From: Sinobacterium norvegicum
GTDB lineage: Bacteria > Pseudomonadota > Gammaproteobacteria > Pseudomonadales > Sinobacteriaceae
DNA: 64,000 nucleotides
Direction of reading: 5' to 3'
Assembly: GCF_923077115.1 (NCBI RefSeq)
Contig: NZ_CAKLPX010000002.1
Coordinates: 434,001 to 498,000 of the forward strand
In this document: piece after piece, positions 52,151 through 60,787 of the stretch
How positions within the stretch are numbered: the stretch's first letter is position 1
Layout of the letters: each line of letters opens with the position of its first letter
Program-made: the position numbers and the translations under genes
The notes under the pieces: model-generated
What the model was told of the DNA's origin: nothing
The model's database searches: none
The model's input: the letters and a program-made list of their open reading frames with translations, nothing else

Positions 52151-52969
52151 ATGTCTGAACACGCAGATTTCTCACTTGATCATTTGTTTTCACTGCAGGG
52201 TAAGGTGGCGCTGATAACCGGCGGCTCACGGGGCATTGGTCGTATGATGGCGCAGGGCTTATTGCAGGCCGGGGCCAAGGTATACATTACTGCACGCAAG
52301 GCCGATCCCTGCCAGCAGGCGGCTGAAGAGCTGTCGCAGTATGGCGACTGTGTGGCGATCCCAGCCGATGTTGCCGACAGCGATAGTCGCATGGCGCTGT
52401 GTGCTCGCCTGGCCGCAGATGAACAGCAGTTGGATATTCTGATCAACAATGCCGGCAGTGCCTGGGGCGACGATTACGAGACTTATCCCGAACAGGCCTT
52501 CGAGAAGTTGATGAAGATAAACGTCACAGCGGTCTTTGCCTTAACCCGCGACTTAACCCCAATGTTAGAAACGGCGGGCAGCGGTAGTGATCCAGCCAGG
52601 GTGATTAATATTGGTTCGATGGATGGCCTCCATATCCCAACCGTCCATCAGAAGGCGGGCTATGCGTATACCGCGACCAAGGCGGCAGTTCATCAGCTTA
52701 CCCGCCATCTGGCGGTAGAGCTTGGACCTCGCGGTATCGCCGTCAACGCCGTTGCCCCGGGTTTCTTTGCCAGTAAGATGACGGACCAGCTGTTTGAAAA
52801 TCACCGCCAAGATATGGAGGCTAACAGCCTGCTTAAGCGGGTGGGGCAGGCGGAGGAGATGGCCGGTGTGGCTATTTATTTGTGTTCTCGTGCAGGGGCC
52901 TATACCCACGGTGCGGTGATTCCTGTCGATGGCGGCACCTCGATCAATCATCAGCATGTAACAGCCTAA
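52151..52969 (+). CDS. short-chain dehydrogenase/reductase
   Basis: A 272-residue classical SDR. TGGSRGIGRMMAQGLLQAGAKV is near residue 19; NNAGSAWGDDYETYPEQAFEK follows; Ser of INIGSMDG and Tyr-x3-Lys of YAYTATKAAV form the active site; the end is THGAVIPVDGGTSI. ARK after the second strand suggests NADP(H). The domain is similar to the RhlG/FabG-like group. The ATG at 52151 has GCGGGA upstream and follows the previous SDR by 17 bases. It probably oxidises or reduces an alcohol/ketone intermediate of the cluster. Confidence 0.9.
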   Translation: MSEHADFSLDHLFSLQGKVALITGGSRGIGRMMAQGLLQAGAKVYITARKADPCQQAAEELSQYGDCVAIPADVADSDSRMALCARLAADEQQLDILINNAGSAWGDDYETYPEQAFEKLMKINVTAVFALTRDLTPMLETAGSGSDPARVINIGSMDGLHIPTVHQKAGYAYTATKAAVHQLTRHLAVELGPRGIAVNAVAPGFFASKMTDQLFENHRQDMEANSLLKRVGQAEEMAGVAIYLCSRAGAYTHGAVIPVDGGTSINHQHVTA

Positions 52970-53013
52970 CGGTTAGATAATAACAACGATTAATTAAAAA
53001 AGTGGTTAAAGCA

Positions 53014-54291
53014 ATGAATGAGAAAGCAAGTTCGATGCGTTCCAATGCGACCCTAGGGTTGTTGATGCTACTCAGCATACTCAATATGGTCGATCGTAAT
53101 TTGATCAGCAGTTTTGGTCCGCAGATCGTTGAAGACTTAGGTTTGACGGATAGTCAGTTCGGTCTATTAACCGGTATGATTTTCGTATTCTTTTACGCGG
53201 TCATGGGCTTTTTCATGGGTGTCTTGGTCGATAAGTATCATCGACCCCGTATCATCGCCATCGGTCTATTAGTGTGGAGTCTGTTAACTGCCTATTCGGG
53301 CTTGGCCAAAAACTTTATGCAGATTGCCATGGCGAGATTAATGGTCGGTGTGGGCGAGTCGAGCCTAACGCCGGCATCACTATCGTTACTGTCTGATTTA
53401 TTCCCTCAGCGCAAAAGAGGCATGGCCGCCGGTATTTATTATCTCGGCTTACCGCTGGGCGCCGGTGGTAGTTTCTTGGTGGCCGGCTTGTTGGGCCCGA
53501 CACTGGGTTGGAGAAACTGCTTCCTGCTATTAGGTGCGTTAGGTGTCTTGCTAACGATTCCATTATTCTTCATGCGTGATGCCAAACGTGGTGCTCAGGA
53601 AGAAGAGGAATATGTGGCCATAGAAGACAAAACCAGTTTTCAAGACCTTTTAACTCATCTGCGTCAGTCTAAGGCGCTGATGCTGACCATGGCCGGTGCG
53701 GTGTTCTTGCATATTCCTATCGGTGCTGGTCAGTTTTCACAACTATGGCTGGTACGTGAGCGCGGCTTTGATGTGGCGGAGATTGCCACCATCTACGGTG
53801 GCTTGTTTATCGTCTTCGGTACGATCGGTACCTTGATCAGTGGCATTGCCAGTGATTGGTATCATCAGCGTTTCAACGGCGGTCGTGTGCGTTTTCTCGC
53901 CATTCTGATGCTGGCAATGTCGCCGCTGTTAATGGGTTACCGCCTGGGGGAACCCGGCTCGATAATTTTTTATACCGGTATGTGCGCAGGTTTTTTAATC
54001 ATGTCGGCATTTTATGGCCCAGCCTTCTCCACGGTGCAGGATTTATCACCGGTCAATATGCGTGGCCGAATGACGGCACTGTTACTGGTTGCCTGCAACC
54101 TCATTGGTCTGGGCTTAGGTGCGGTGATGACGGGTATTCTCAGTGACTTACTGCGCAGCAGTGGCAACGATCAGCCGTTAACCTGGGCATTAATCATCAC
54201 CGATTTATGCTCCATGTTAACCGTCCCCTGCTTTATTTGGGCATCGATGTATATGACCAAGAAGTCGTCTGCGGAAGCTATCACAGCTTAA
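53014..54291 (+). CDS. MFS transporter (spinster-like)
   Basis: A 425-residue inner-membrane carrier with 12 predicted helices. The family block is MLLSILNMVDRNLISSFGPQIVEDLGLTDSQFGLLTG near residues 20-55, then the MFS motif A region GVLVDKYHRPRIIAIGL. Spinster-type MFS proteins in marine bacteria often sit with TonB receptors and move lipids, organic acids or steroids. It is the last gene of the rightward operon and would complete import across the inner membrane. The start is taken at ATG 53014; a GTG four codons upstream is also possible. Confidence 0.88.
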   Translation: MNEKASSMRSNATLGLLMLLSILNMVDRNLISSFGPQIVEDLGLTDSQFGLLTGMIFVFFYAVMGFFMGVLVDKYHRPRIIAIGLLVWSLLTAYSGLAKNFMQIAMARLMVGVGESSLTPASLSLLSDLFPQRKRGMAAGIYYLGLPLGAGGSFLVAGLLGPTLGWRNCFLLLGALGVLLTIPLFFMRDAKRGAQEEEEYVAIEDKTSFQDLLTHLRQSKALMLTMAGAVFLHIPIGAGQFSQLWLVRERGFDVAEIATIYGGLFIVFGTIGTLISGIASDWYHQRFNGGRVRFLAILMLAMSPLLMGYRLGEPGSIIFYTGMCAGFLIMSAFYGPAFSTVQDLSPVNMRGRMTALLLVACNLIGLGLGAVMTGILSDLLRSSGNDQPLTWALIITDLCSMLTVPCFIWASMYMTKKSSAEAITA

Positions 54292-54314
54292 TGGTAGATT
54301 GAAAACGCCGAGAT

Positions 54315-54346
54315 AAAAAAGCCCTGCGACTGCGGGGCTTTTTTTT
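54315..54346. terminator. bidirectional rho-independent terminator
   Basis: AAAAAAGCCCTGC and GCGGGGCTTTTTT pair (one wobble) around GACT, between the MFS gene and the convergent cytochrome P450, with A and T tracts on both sides. Confidence 0.9.
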
Positions 54347-54364
54347 GTGTTGCAATTGTCGCGA

Positions 54365-55726
54365 TTAAATACGCTCAAGCAGCAGCGGCAGCTTCGTTGG
54401 CTTGGGTAGTGGTGCCCACTGCAGCTTGGCTACGTATCCCTCTGGAGTGCTGTAGCGATAAGTTTTCAAAAAGTAGAACATAAAGCTTTTCACCAGCATA
54501 TTGGCGAAGTGCATGCCGATACATTTATGGGCACCGCCGCCAAAGGGGTGGTAGCAGAACGGATGATTTTTGTGTTCCTGACGCTCGGGTGAGAAACGGT
54601 CGGGATCAAAGGCCAGTGGGTTGGTCCAGTAGCGTGGGTCACGATGGTTGAAGGTAAATGGAATCAGGATTTTGGTGTTTGCCGGTATGGTGTAATCGCC
54701 CATTTGGCATTCGTTGATGGTGCGTCGAGTGCCGATGGGGGCCGGCGGCACCAGGCGAATTGCCTCGTGGAAGACGCGGTCGACCATCTCCATATTGTCG
54801 AGGTCTTCATAGCTGGGGTGGTCGGTGTTCAAGGCTTCAACCTCGCCCCGCATTTTCTCCTGCCACTCGGGGTTGGCGGCGGTATACATCATAATGCTGT
54901 TGAGCGTGCTGGTGGTGGTATCGTGGGCGGCAAACAATAGGAAGGCGGCGTTGGCGACGACATCGATGTCACTGAAATAGTCACCGTCTTCGTTTTTCTC
55001 GCGGCACATATGCGAGAACATATCCTCTTTCATACCCTCGCGACGACTGGGGATTTCGTCGGCAAAGAAACTGTGTAGCGTGCGCATGCCCCGCTTACCG
55101 CGCCAAAAAGTGCTGCCGGGTATTTCAACGTGTAGCTGGGCTAATAAGCCATGGTTGATATCGACGAAGGCTTTATTTAATTGTTGGGTTTTATCGTTGG
55201 GGCTGTCGAGGCCGATAAAGATTTTCGCGCCGACATCGAGTAGCGTATCTTTCACCAAGGGCCCGAAAATACATTGTCCATTTTTCTCAAAATCACCGAT
55301 ATGACGCTGTAGCACAGGAGTCATCTGCTCGACGTAGCCCTTCATCGCCTGAGTCTTGAAGGCTTTTTGCATGATGCGTCGCTGTGTTTTATGTTCATCA
55401 TAATCACGCAATAGTAGGCCTTTGGGGTAGAAGTTGGCCAGTGAGGTTTCGTAACCTTTTTCGGTGGAAAAGTTCCTGTCGCGGTCGAGCAAAATCTGCT
55501 GCCAGTTATCGGCACCGAGTGCCATCACCCACGATGTGCCGAGGGCGCGAGTTTTTGAAATCTCGCCAAATCGGTCGTAGTGGTCCTGGGCCATTCTCTC
55601 CAAGCCAAAGACAAAACTGAGTCCTTTGCCGATCCAAGGCAGGCCATTCTCGCCGGGTATGTGGCTGAGGTCTTTGTGGTCGGGAAGGTTTTTATAATCG
55701 GTATTGAATGCTGCCTTGCTCATCAT
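54365..55726 (-). CDS. cytochrome P450
   Basis: A 453-residue soluble P450. The I-helix oxygen-activation motif is LFAAHDTTTSTLNS near residue 251, the K-helix ExxR is HEAIRLVPP near 313, and the heme-thiolate loop is HPFGGGAHKCIGMHFAN near 400 with the axial Cys. There is no N-terminal membrane anchor. The FGGGAHKCIG form and overall pattern resemble the CYP51/CYP26/CYP120-like lineage, whose substrates include sterols, retinoids and isoprenoids, more than the classical bacterial CYP101 group. It is convergent with the catabolic operon and most likely hydroxylates its substrate. Redox partners are not encoded nearby. Confidence 0.93.
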   Translation of the reverse strand: MMSKAAFNTDYKNLPDHKDLSHIPGENGLPWIGKGLSFVFGLERMAQDHYDRFGEISKTRALGTSWVMALGADNWQQILLDRDRNFSTEKGYETSLANFYPKGLLLRDYDEHKTQRRIMQKAFKTQAMKGYVEQMTPVLQRHIGDFEKNGQCIFGPLVKDTLLDVGAKIFIGLDSPNDKTQQLNKAFVDINHGLLAQLHVEIPGSTFWRGKRGMRTLHSFFADEIPSRREGMKEDMFSHMCREKNEDGDYFSDIDVVANAAFLLFAAHDTTTSTLNSIMMYTAANPEWQEKMRGEVEALNTDHPSYEDLDNMEMVDRVFHEAIRLVPPAPIGTRRTINECQMGDYTIPANTKILIPFTFNHRDPRYWTNPLAFDPDRFSPERQEHKNHPFCYHPFGGGAHKCIGMHFANMLVKSFMFYFLKTYRYSTPEGYVAKLQWAPLPKPTKLPLLLERI

Positions 55727-55952
55727 CGCTGCCTTATGTTTTTATATCGAACGCTTGATATGTTTGAGGTTAACACGTAATAGATCCCCGTTGCACTTAA
55801 AAATCACGGTCTAATAAAGGGTAATATAGTCGCTAATAGGTGACTTTAATGACGCGATTTCGGCCGGCCCGAGGGTGTGTCATTTTGGCTAACAGCGACA
55901 CGGTGTCGTAAGCAGTATAATATCGGCATAACAGTTAACGGATGATAGAAAA

Positions 55953-57164
55953 ATGGTGTTGAATATTTTTTTAGTGCTGGTCGCGGTTGTCGCTGCGGCG
56001 TATCTTGCGTTCTCGCCGCGACTGGTGAATTCTTCTGATTGGCAGGCAACCGTCACGCCGTTGGCCTCCATCATGGGTAGCGGTTTTTTGGTCAGTGCGC
56101 CGCTGTTAGCCGGTGCTGTGGGTAATTATGCGGTGCTGTGTATGGCGGCATTATTGCTGTTAGCTTTCTGTGTTGGCTCGGTTATTCGTTTTAATATTGC
56201 TCACTTCGAACCGATATCGGAGCGGGGTCACGGCACGCCTCAGGCGATTGGTTTTTTATCCCGCATTGCTTTGTCCGGCGCTTATTTAATTTCTGTCAGT
56301 TATTATTTGCAGCTGCTGGCGGCATTTTTATTATCGACGTTTAATATTGAAAATGGCTTGTATGCGAATGTGATAACGTCGGCAATTTTATTGTCAATCG
56401 GTGCGATAGGCATGATTAGCGGCTTGGATTTATTAGAGAAGGTCGAGCGCTACGCGGTGAGCATTAACTTAGGTGTTATCTGCGCTCTTATCGTTGCTTT
56501 GATGCTATATAACGTTAAATTATTTCAGGCTGACACTTGGCAGTTGCCGGATCTTTGGCAGCCCATTGACGGCCATGATATCCGTATACTGCTCGGCTTG
56601 CTGATTGTTGTTCAGGGCTTTGAGACCTCACGATATCTCGGCGATAAACATCCGCCGGCACAGCGAATTCGCACGATGCGGCGAGCACAGTTGATCTCTT
56701 CGGTTATTTATCTCAGTTTTTTATCGTTGGCGACAATACTGTTTAGTGCCGATGTGGATGCCGATGTTACCGGCATTATTACCATGATGGCGCCGGTGGC
56801 CTTAGTATTGCCGATTGTATTGTCGATCGCGGCCATCGGCAGTCAGTTCAGTGCTGCAGTGGCCGACAATGCCGGCGCCGGTGGTTTGCTCGAGGAACTT
56901 AGTCATCGACGTTTCTCCCTGAGATTTGCCTATGGCTTTATTCTGGCGGCAACACTGTTTTTAACTTGGGCAACCGATGTCAATCAGATCATTGCCTATG
57001 CCTCAAGAGCATTTGCCTTTTATTATTTTTTGCAGGCCCTGGTGGCGTTCACGGTTTGTTATCAACATCGCGAACTGCCTAATCGAGTGGTTAGATTAGT
57101 GTTTTTCAGTATTGTTGCTACTTTCTGTTTTGCCGTGTTCAGCCTTGGTTTGCCTGCGGAATAG
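55953..57164 (+). CDS. multispanning membrane protein, APC/LeuT-fold-like transporter
   Basis: A 403-residue inner-membrane protein with 11-12 hydrophobic segments. The first part contains TPLASIMGSGFLVSAPLL near residue 36, resembling the unwound first helix of amino-acid/Nss-type carriers. LLIVVQGFETSRYLGDKH near 205 resembles the sixth-helix region with its broken helix. It is not assigned to a named family with confidence. The stop lies 2 bases from the end of the convergent LysR gene. No signal for the substrate. Confidence 0.65.
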   Translation: MVLNIFLVLVAVVAAAYLAFSPRLVNSSDWQATVTPLASIMGSGFLVSAPLLAGAVGNYAVLCMAALLLLAFCVGSVIRFNIAHFEPISERGHGTPQAIGFLSRIALSGAYLISVSYYLQLLAAFLLSTFNIENGLYANVITSAILLSIGAIGMISGLDLLEKVERYAVSINLGVICALIVALMLYNVKLFQADTWQLPDLWQPIDGHDIRILLGLLIVVQGFETSRYLGDKHPPAQRIRTMRRAQLISSVIYLSFLSLATILFSADVDADVTGIITMMAPVALVLPIVLSIAAIGSQFSAAVADNAGAGGLLEELSHRRFSLRFAYGFILAATLFLTWATDVNQIIAYASRAFAFYYFLQALVAFTVCYQHRELPNRVVRLVFFSIVATFCFAVFSLGLPAE

Positions 57165-57166
57165 GG

Positions 57167-58045
57167 CTAGTCGAACAGTGTCTTGAGGGCACTGTCGAGC
57201 CAGCTAAGTGCCGGGCCCACCGTGCCGTGATTGGCGCGTACGCGTTCCACTGGCGCGCGCCAGGGTTTGTAATCAAAGCTAACAGGCAGCTGGCAGAGTT
57301 TACCGTTAGCAATATCCTCATCGGCCATATGACAGGGGAGATAGCTCCAGCCCAGCCCCAGGCGGGTGAGCTGCTGCAGACTGTCAAAGTTGTCGCAATG
57401 CAACCGCTTGGTGGCGATCGGTGAGAAGTGGGCCAGGTATTCACCGCGACTGCTGTGAATAAGCAGTTGCTGGTAAGGCATTAAATCCCCGCTATTGATC
57501 GAGGTCATTGCAGACAGAGGGTGGCCGGGGGCGGCGACGGCATAAAAAAGCGTGTCGCCGAGATAGCAAATATCGATGCTGCTGGCGAATTCGGCATCGC
57601 AGAACATCAGCCCTATGTCGGCGGCACCAGCGGTAATATGGTCGATGATATCGGGGCTGGCAAGGGTATGAATGTTGATTTCGGTGGCAATGAATCGGCG
57701 ATTAAGCTCGCTGATGATGTCCAGCAATTTGCTTGTCATCAAGCCGCTGTCGATGACAACCGACAGCTGTGCCTCCTGCTCCCTGGCCAGTGCGGAGGCG
57801 GCATTGCCAAACTCTTGGCTCTGTTTTAATACCGCCTGCGCATAGCCGAGGAGTTTTTCGCCGGCGGGGGTGAGCGTGGGCTTTCTGGCGCTGCGGTCAA
57901 ACAGTGGTGTGTCGATATCGATTTCTAAGCCGGCGATGGCTTGGCTGATCGCCGACTGAGCCTTGGACAGTTTTCTGGCGCAGGCCGAGAAAGAACCGGT
58001 GGCCGCCACCTCGGTGAATATTTTCAATTGTTCCAAGCTGTACAT
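57167..58045 (-). CDS. LysR-family regulator, divergent from a PACE efflux gene
   Basis: A 292-residue LysR regulator. The winged helix-turn-helix covers residues 1-58 (MYSLEQLKIFTEVAATGSFSACARKLSKAQSAISQAIAGLE), followed by a two-lobe effector domain (SVVIDSGLMTSKLLDIISELNRRF onward). The ATG at 58043-58045 is preferred because it places the conserved helix at the N-terminus and has GGGAG upstream. Divergence from a PACE pump is the AceR/AceI arrangement of Acinetobacter and Pseudomonas, so it probably activates the pump in response to polyamine-like or biguanide inducers (inference from that system). Confidence 0.88.
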   Translation of the reverse strand: MYSLEQLKIFTEVAATGSFSACARKLSKAQSAISQAIAGLEIDIDTPLFDRSARKPTLTPAGEKLLGYAQAVLKQSQEFGNAASALAREQEAQLSVVIDSGLMTSKLLDIISELNRRFIATEINIHTLASPDIIDHITAGAADIGLMFCDAEFASSIDICYLGDTLFYAVAAPGHPLSAMTSINSGDLMPYQQLLIHSSRGEYLAHFSPIATKRLHCDNFDSLQQLTRLGLGWSYLPCHMADEDIANGKLCQLPVSFDYKPWRAPVERVRANHGTVGPALSWLDSALKTLFD

Positions 58046-58075
58046 GGTCGCTCCCGCGGGCTGATCAATCATAAT

Positions 58076-58094
58076 CTATCACTAAATGCGATAG
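58076..58094. promoter_or_regulatory. candidate LysR-binding box
   Basis: CTATC and GATAG are exact inverted copies separated by nine bases (ACTAAATGC), containing the ATC-N9-GAT pattern typical of LysR recognition sites. It lies between the lysR start (58045) and the PACE gene start (58179), the expected place for shared control. Confidence 0.65.
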
Positions 58095-58178
58095 TAACTA
58101 ACTTTTATCCATCTATTTTAACTATAGAATAGCAGGCGTTTTCTATCATTTGTTATCGGATTCAGAGTAGAGGTGGTT

Positions 58179-58625
58179 ATGTCGACGCAATCGATGTCGG
58201 TTAAAGAGCGAATATTTCACAGCGTCTTGTTTGAGGTATTAGCGCTGTTGATTGTCATCCCAATTTCAACCTTGGTGCTGACTGAGGAGACCGCGACTAT
58301 GACGGTGGTCGCCGTTGCCATGGCGCTGAGTGCCATGGTCTGGAACTATATTTACAACCTTGGTTTCGATGCACTTTTTGGTCATGAACGCATCCTGCGA
58401 GGGTTGGCCCTGCGCATCTTGCATGGCGTCGTTTTCGAACTTGGGCTGTTGCTGGCGACGGTGCCCTTAATCATGGTGTTGATGGATTTGGCCTTTTGGC
58501 CTGCCTTGCTGATCGATGCTGGCCTGGTGGTTTTCTTTCTGGTTTACGCCATTGTGTACAACTACTGCTACGACCATATCCGCTTTAAATGGGTCAGTAA
58601 GAACGCTACCCAGCAAGCTAACTGA
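58179..58625 (+). CDS. PACE-family (AceI-like) efflux transporter
   Basis: A 148-residue inner-membrane proton-driven exporter made of two tandem bacterial-transmembrane-pair units and four helices. Signature residues are present: RIFHSVLFEVLALL with the membrane-embedded Glu near residue 20, WNYIYNLGFDALF at the end of the first pair, RILHGVVFELGLLL opening the second, and YAIVYNYCYDHIRFKW at its end. Relatives export chlorhexidine, acriflavine and short-chain diamines. ATG 58179 has AGAGG upstream; a GTG two codons earlier is also in frame. The divergent LysR gene is its likely regulator. Confidence 0.93.
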   Translation: MSTQSMSVKERIFHSVLFEVLALLIVIPISTLVLTEETATMTVVAVAMALSAMVWNYIYNLGFDALFGHERILRGLALRILHGVVFELGLLLATVPLIMVLMDLAFWPALLIDAGLVVFFLVYAIVYNYCYDHIRFKWVSKNATQQAN

Positions 58626-58703
58626 TCTAAGGGCGTGGCCATATTCCTCCTATAATCAATCCACCATGATGATTTTGCTGGTTGCTGCTGGCGGGAGACA
58701 GGG

Positions 58704-58813
58704 ATGAAAATTATATCTGGGCTGTTGCTGTGTTATTGGTTGACGGGGGCTGCAGTGATGCAGAATGTCAGGGAGAGTACGAGCAGCTTAAACATAATCG
58801 ACTAATCCTATAA
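58704..58813 (+). pseudogene. possible frameshifted small lipoprotein
   Basis: ATG 58704 behind GGGAGACAGGG opens MKIISGLLLCYWLTG, a plausible lipoprotein signal. At the GGGGG tract (58745-58749) the initial frame continues as nonsense to a stop at 58805, while the adjacent frame reads GCSDAECQGEYEQLKHNRLIL to a stop at 58813. A signal ending LTGGCSD would be a perfect lipobox, so a one-base length change in the G5 tract has probably broken (or reversibly switches) a gene of about 36 codons. No family is recognised. Confidence 0.35.
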
Positions 58814-59305
58814 TACCACTACCACATAGAGCAGGGGACGGTTGCCTTGGCTGATGTCGTCGCTATTATATTTATCTCTTAAGTTTAGATTGAAACAGAA
58901 CGTTATCTTATAGATAAATGGCATAACTGCAGGGCGTTGGCTGTCACGGTACAGACCGCACCGTGCTCGAGTCTGGCGCTGGGGATCTAACATGTTGATC
59001 ATTCGTATGTTTAACGTTTAAATAGGGTCAGCGTGGGAATTAGACTGTCGCGATAGCAGCCTTTATGTGCTCGTAGAATATGGAATAACAGATAAAAAAA
59101 AGCCGCTAAAGCAAAGGCTTTGGCGGCAAAAAAACCTTGGATGTTGGAGCAACACTTACCTGTGTTGCGGGATCTATTATCGACATTTTAGCGGCAAAAC
59201 CTATTCGCAGTTGTACCCAATCTGCTGTGAGTTATACCTATTTTGTTAGATTGGCCGCTCTATAATCTATTGATTTAATTTAACTGTGAAATATGAGGCC
59301 GCAAG
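58814..59305. other. intergenic region with no recognised gene
   Basis: Apart from the hairpin at 59096 nothing coding is convincing here. A few short open frames have no ribosome-binding site or compositional support. The AAA ATPase promoter should lie in its right-hand part, where the sequence is AT-rich (59236-59290). Confidence 0.4.
59093..59136 (-). terminator. terminator-like hairpin on the minus strand
   Basis: GCCGCCAAAGC and GCTTTAGCGGC (minus strand) pair with one wobble and are followed by eight T residues reading leftwards. No minus-strand gene ends here, so it either ends an unannotated transcript from the right, such as antisense RNA from the ATPase gene start, or is a leftover. 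Confidence 0.55.
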
Positions 59306-60787
59306 GTGTTAAAGGACAGCCAAGATTTAAACCTAATTATTCGTTCTGATATCCCGATTATTCGATTGGAAACCCATGAAGAAGCCCGGTCCTTGCAATT
59401 GCTAACCCAGGTAGGCATTAAACAGGGTATACCTGTTTATAGTTGGTCGGTTACCGAGGGGGTTCAGCGCTTTGGGTTTGGTGCCGATTTGGCGGTCGAT
59501 TGCTGTGAGCCGGAAGAGGTGTTGCGCCATATAAAGGCCAGTCAGCAACCGGCGTTATTTGTACTCTGTGATTTTCATCCCTATTTAACCAATGCACCAA
59601 AAATTGTACGGCTGCTGAAAGAGATCGCACTACAGTACGCCACGGCCAAGCAGACTGTTGTGTTGCTTAGTCATCAGCTAGAATTGCCGGCTGAACTCAG
59701 CCGCTACAGTGCATATTTTCAATTGTCCCTACCCAGCGATGCCGAGATTCGCAGTATTTTGATGGAGGAGGCCAAGGCTTGGGCAGGCAATAATCAAGGC
59801 GCCAAGGTCAGGACCGATAATGCGACGCTGAATAAGTTAATCCACAATTTGCAGGGTATGACCTACGAGGATACTCGGCGCCTAATCAAGGGGGCTATCT
59901 GCGACGACGGTGCCATTACTGATGAGGATATACCGGAAGTTGGCAAGGCCAAGTTTTCGTTGATGGATTTGGACAGCATCCTCAGTTATGAATACGATAC
60001 AGAAAAATTTGCCGATGTGGGCGGCCTCGACAACCTACGTCAATGGCTTGACCAGCGCCGCTCGTCCTTTATTGCTGGCGATGAAGCGGCACCGAGCATC
60101 GATCAACCCAAGGGTATTTTGCTACTCGGTGTTCAGGGTGGCGGTAAAAGTCTGGCGGCCAAGGCCGTGGCAGGGTTATGGAGCATACCCTTGCTGCGGC
60201 TGGACTTTGCTCAGTTGTACAACAAATACATCGGCGAATCGGAGCGAAACCTACGCCAGGCGTTAGCGCTGGCAGATGTGATGGGGCCCTGTGTGTTGTG
60301 GATGGATGAGTTGGAAAAAGGCCTGTCGAGTAGTGACGAGGATGGTGTGGGTCGGCGCCTATTGGGTACTTTGTTAACGTGGATGGCCGAGCGAAATTCG
60401 CCGGTGTTTATGGTGGCAACCTCTAACAATATCGCAGAGCTGCCGGCAGAGTTGGTGCGCAAGGGCCGTTTTGATGAAATATTTTTTGTCGATTTACCCG
60501 ATGACGATGTGCGCCGCACGATCTTCGAGATTCATCTTAAAAAACGTCAGCAGAGCGTTGCTGCAATCGATTGCCAGCGCTTGGCGGCCTGCAGCGAGGG
60601 ATTTACCGGTGCTGAAATTGAGCAGTTAATCGTATCGGCGCTCTATACTGCCGCCGCGCAACAGCAGGTGTTAACCACGGCCTTGCTTGAGCTTGAAATA
60701 AACAAGACAAACCCCCTCAGTGTGACCATGGCTGAACAGGTTGCAGTATTGCGTCGCTGGGCTGCTAACAGGGCGGTTCGAGCATAG
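59306..60787 (+). CDS. Ycf46-like AAA-family ATPase
   Basis: A 493-residue protein. The N-terminal half (about 1-235) is a degenerate nucleotide-binding domain (LNLIIRSDIPIIRLETHEEARSLQLL; LFVLCDFHPYL; TVVLLSHQLELPAEL), and the C-terminal half is a full AAA+ module. Walker A is LLGVQGGGKSLAAKAVAG near 270; Walker B is CVLWMDELEKGL near 332; sensor 1 is FMVATSNN; the arginine-finger region is ELVRKGRFDEIFFVDLP. This is the layout of cyanobacterial/plastid Ycf46, whose role is not well defined (linked to CO2 use or photosynthesis control in cyanobacteria). The start is GTG 59306; GAGG lies 9 bases upstream. Monocistronic. Confidence 0.88.
   Translation: MLKDSQDLNLIIRSDIPIIRLETHEEARSLQLLTQVGIKQGIPVYSWSVTEGVQRFGFGADLAVDCCEPEEVLRHIKASQQPALFVLCDFHPYLTNAPKIVRLLKEIALQYATAKQTVVLLSHQLELPAELSRYSAYFQLSLPSDAEIRSILMEEAKAWAGNNQGAKVRTDNATLNKLIHNLQGMTYEDTRRLIKGAICDDGAITDEDIPEVGKAKFSLMDLDSILSYEYDTEKFADVGGLDNLRQWLDQRRSSFIAGDEAAPSIDQPKGILLLGVQGGGKSLAAKAVAGLWSIPLLRLDFAQLYNKYIGESERNLRQALALADVMGPCVLWMDELEKGLSSSDEDGVGRRLLGTLLTWMAERNSPVFMVATSNNIAELPAELVRKGRFDEIFFVDLPDDDVRRTIFEIHLKKRQQSVAAIDCQRLAACSEGFTGAEIEQLIVSALYTAAAQQQVLTTALLELEINKTNPLSVTMAEQVAVLRRWAANRAVRA

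Noticed and set aside
55800-55860. Partial palindrome AGTCGC/GGTGACT upstream of the P450 as a TetR site
   Set aside because: The arms match only partly and do not resemble the AAACTTG/CAAGTTT palindrome before the receptor operon.
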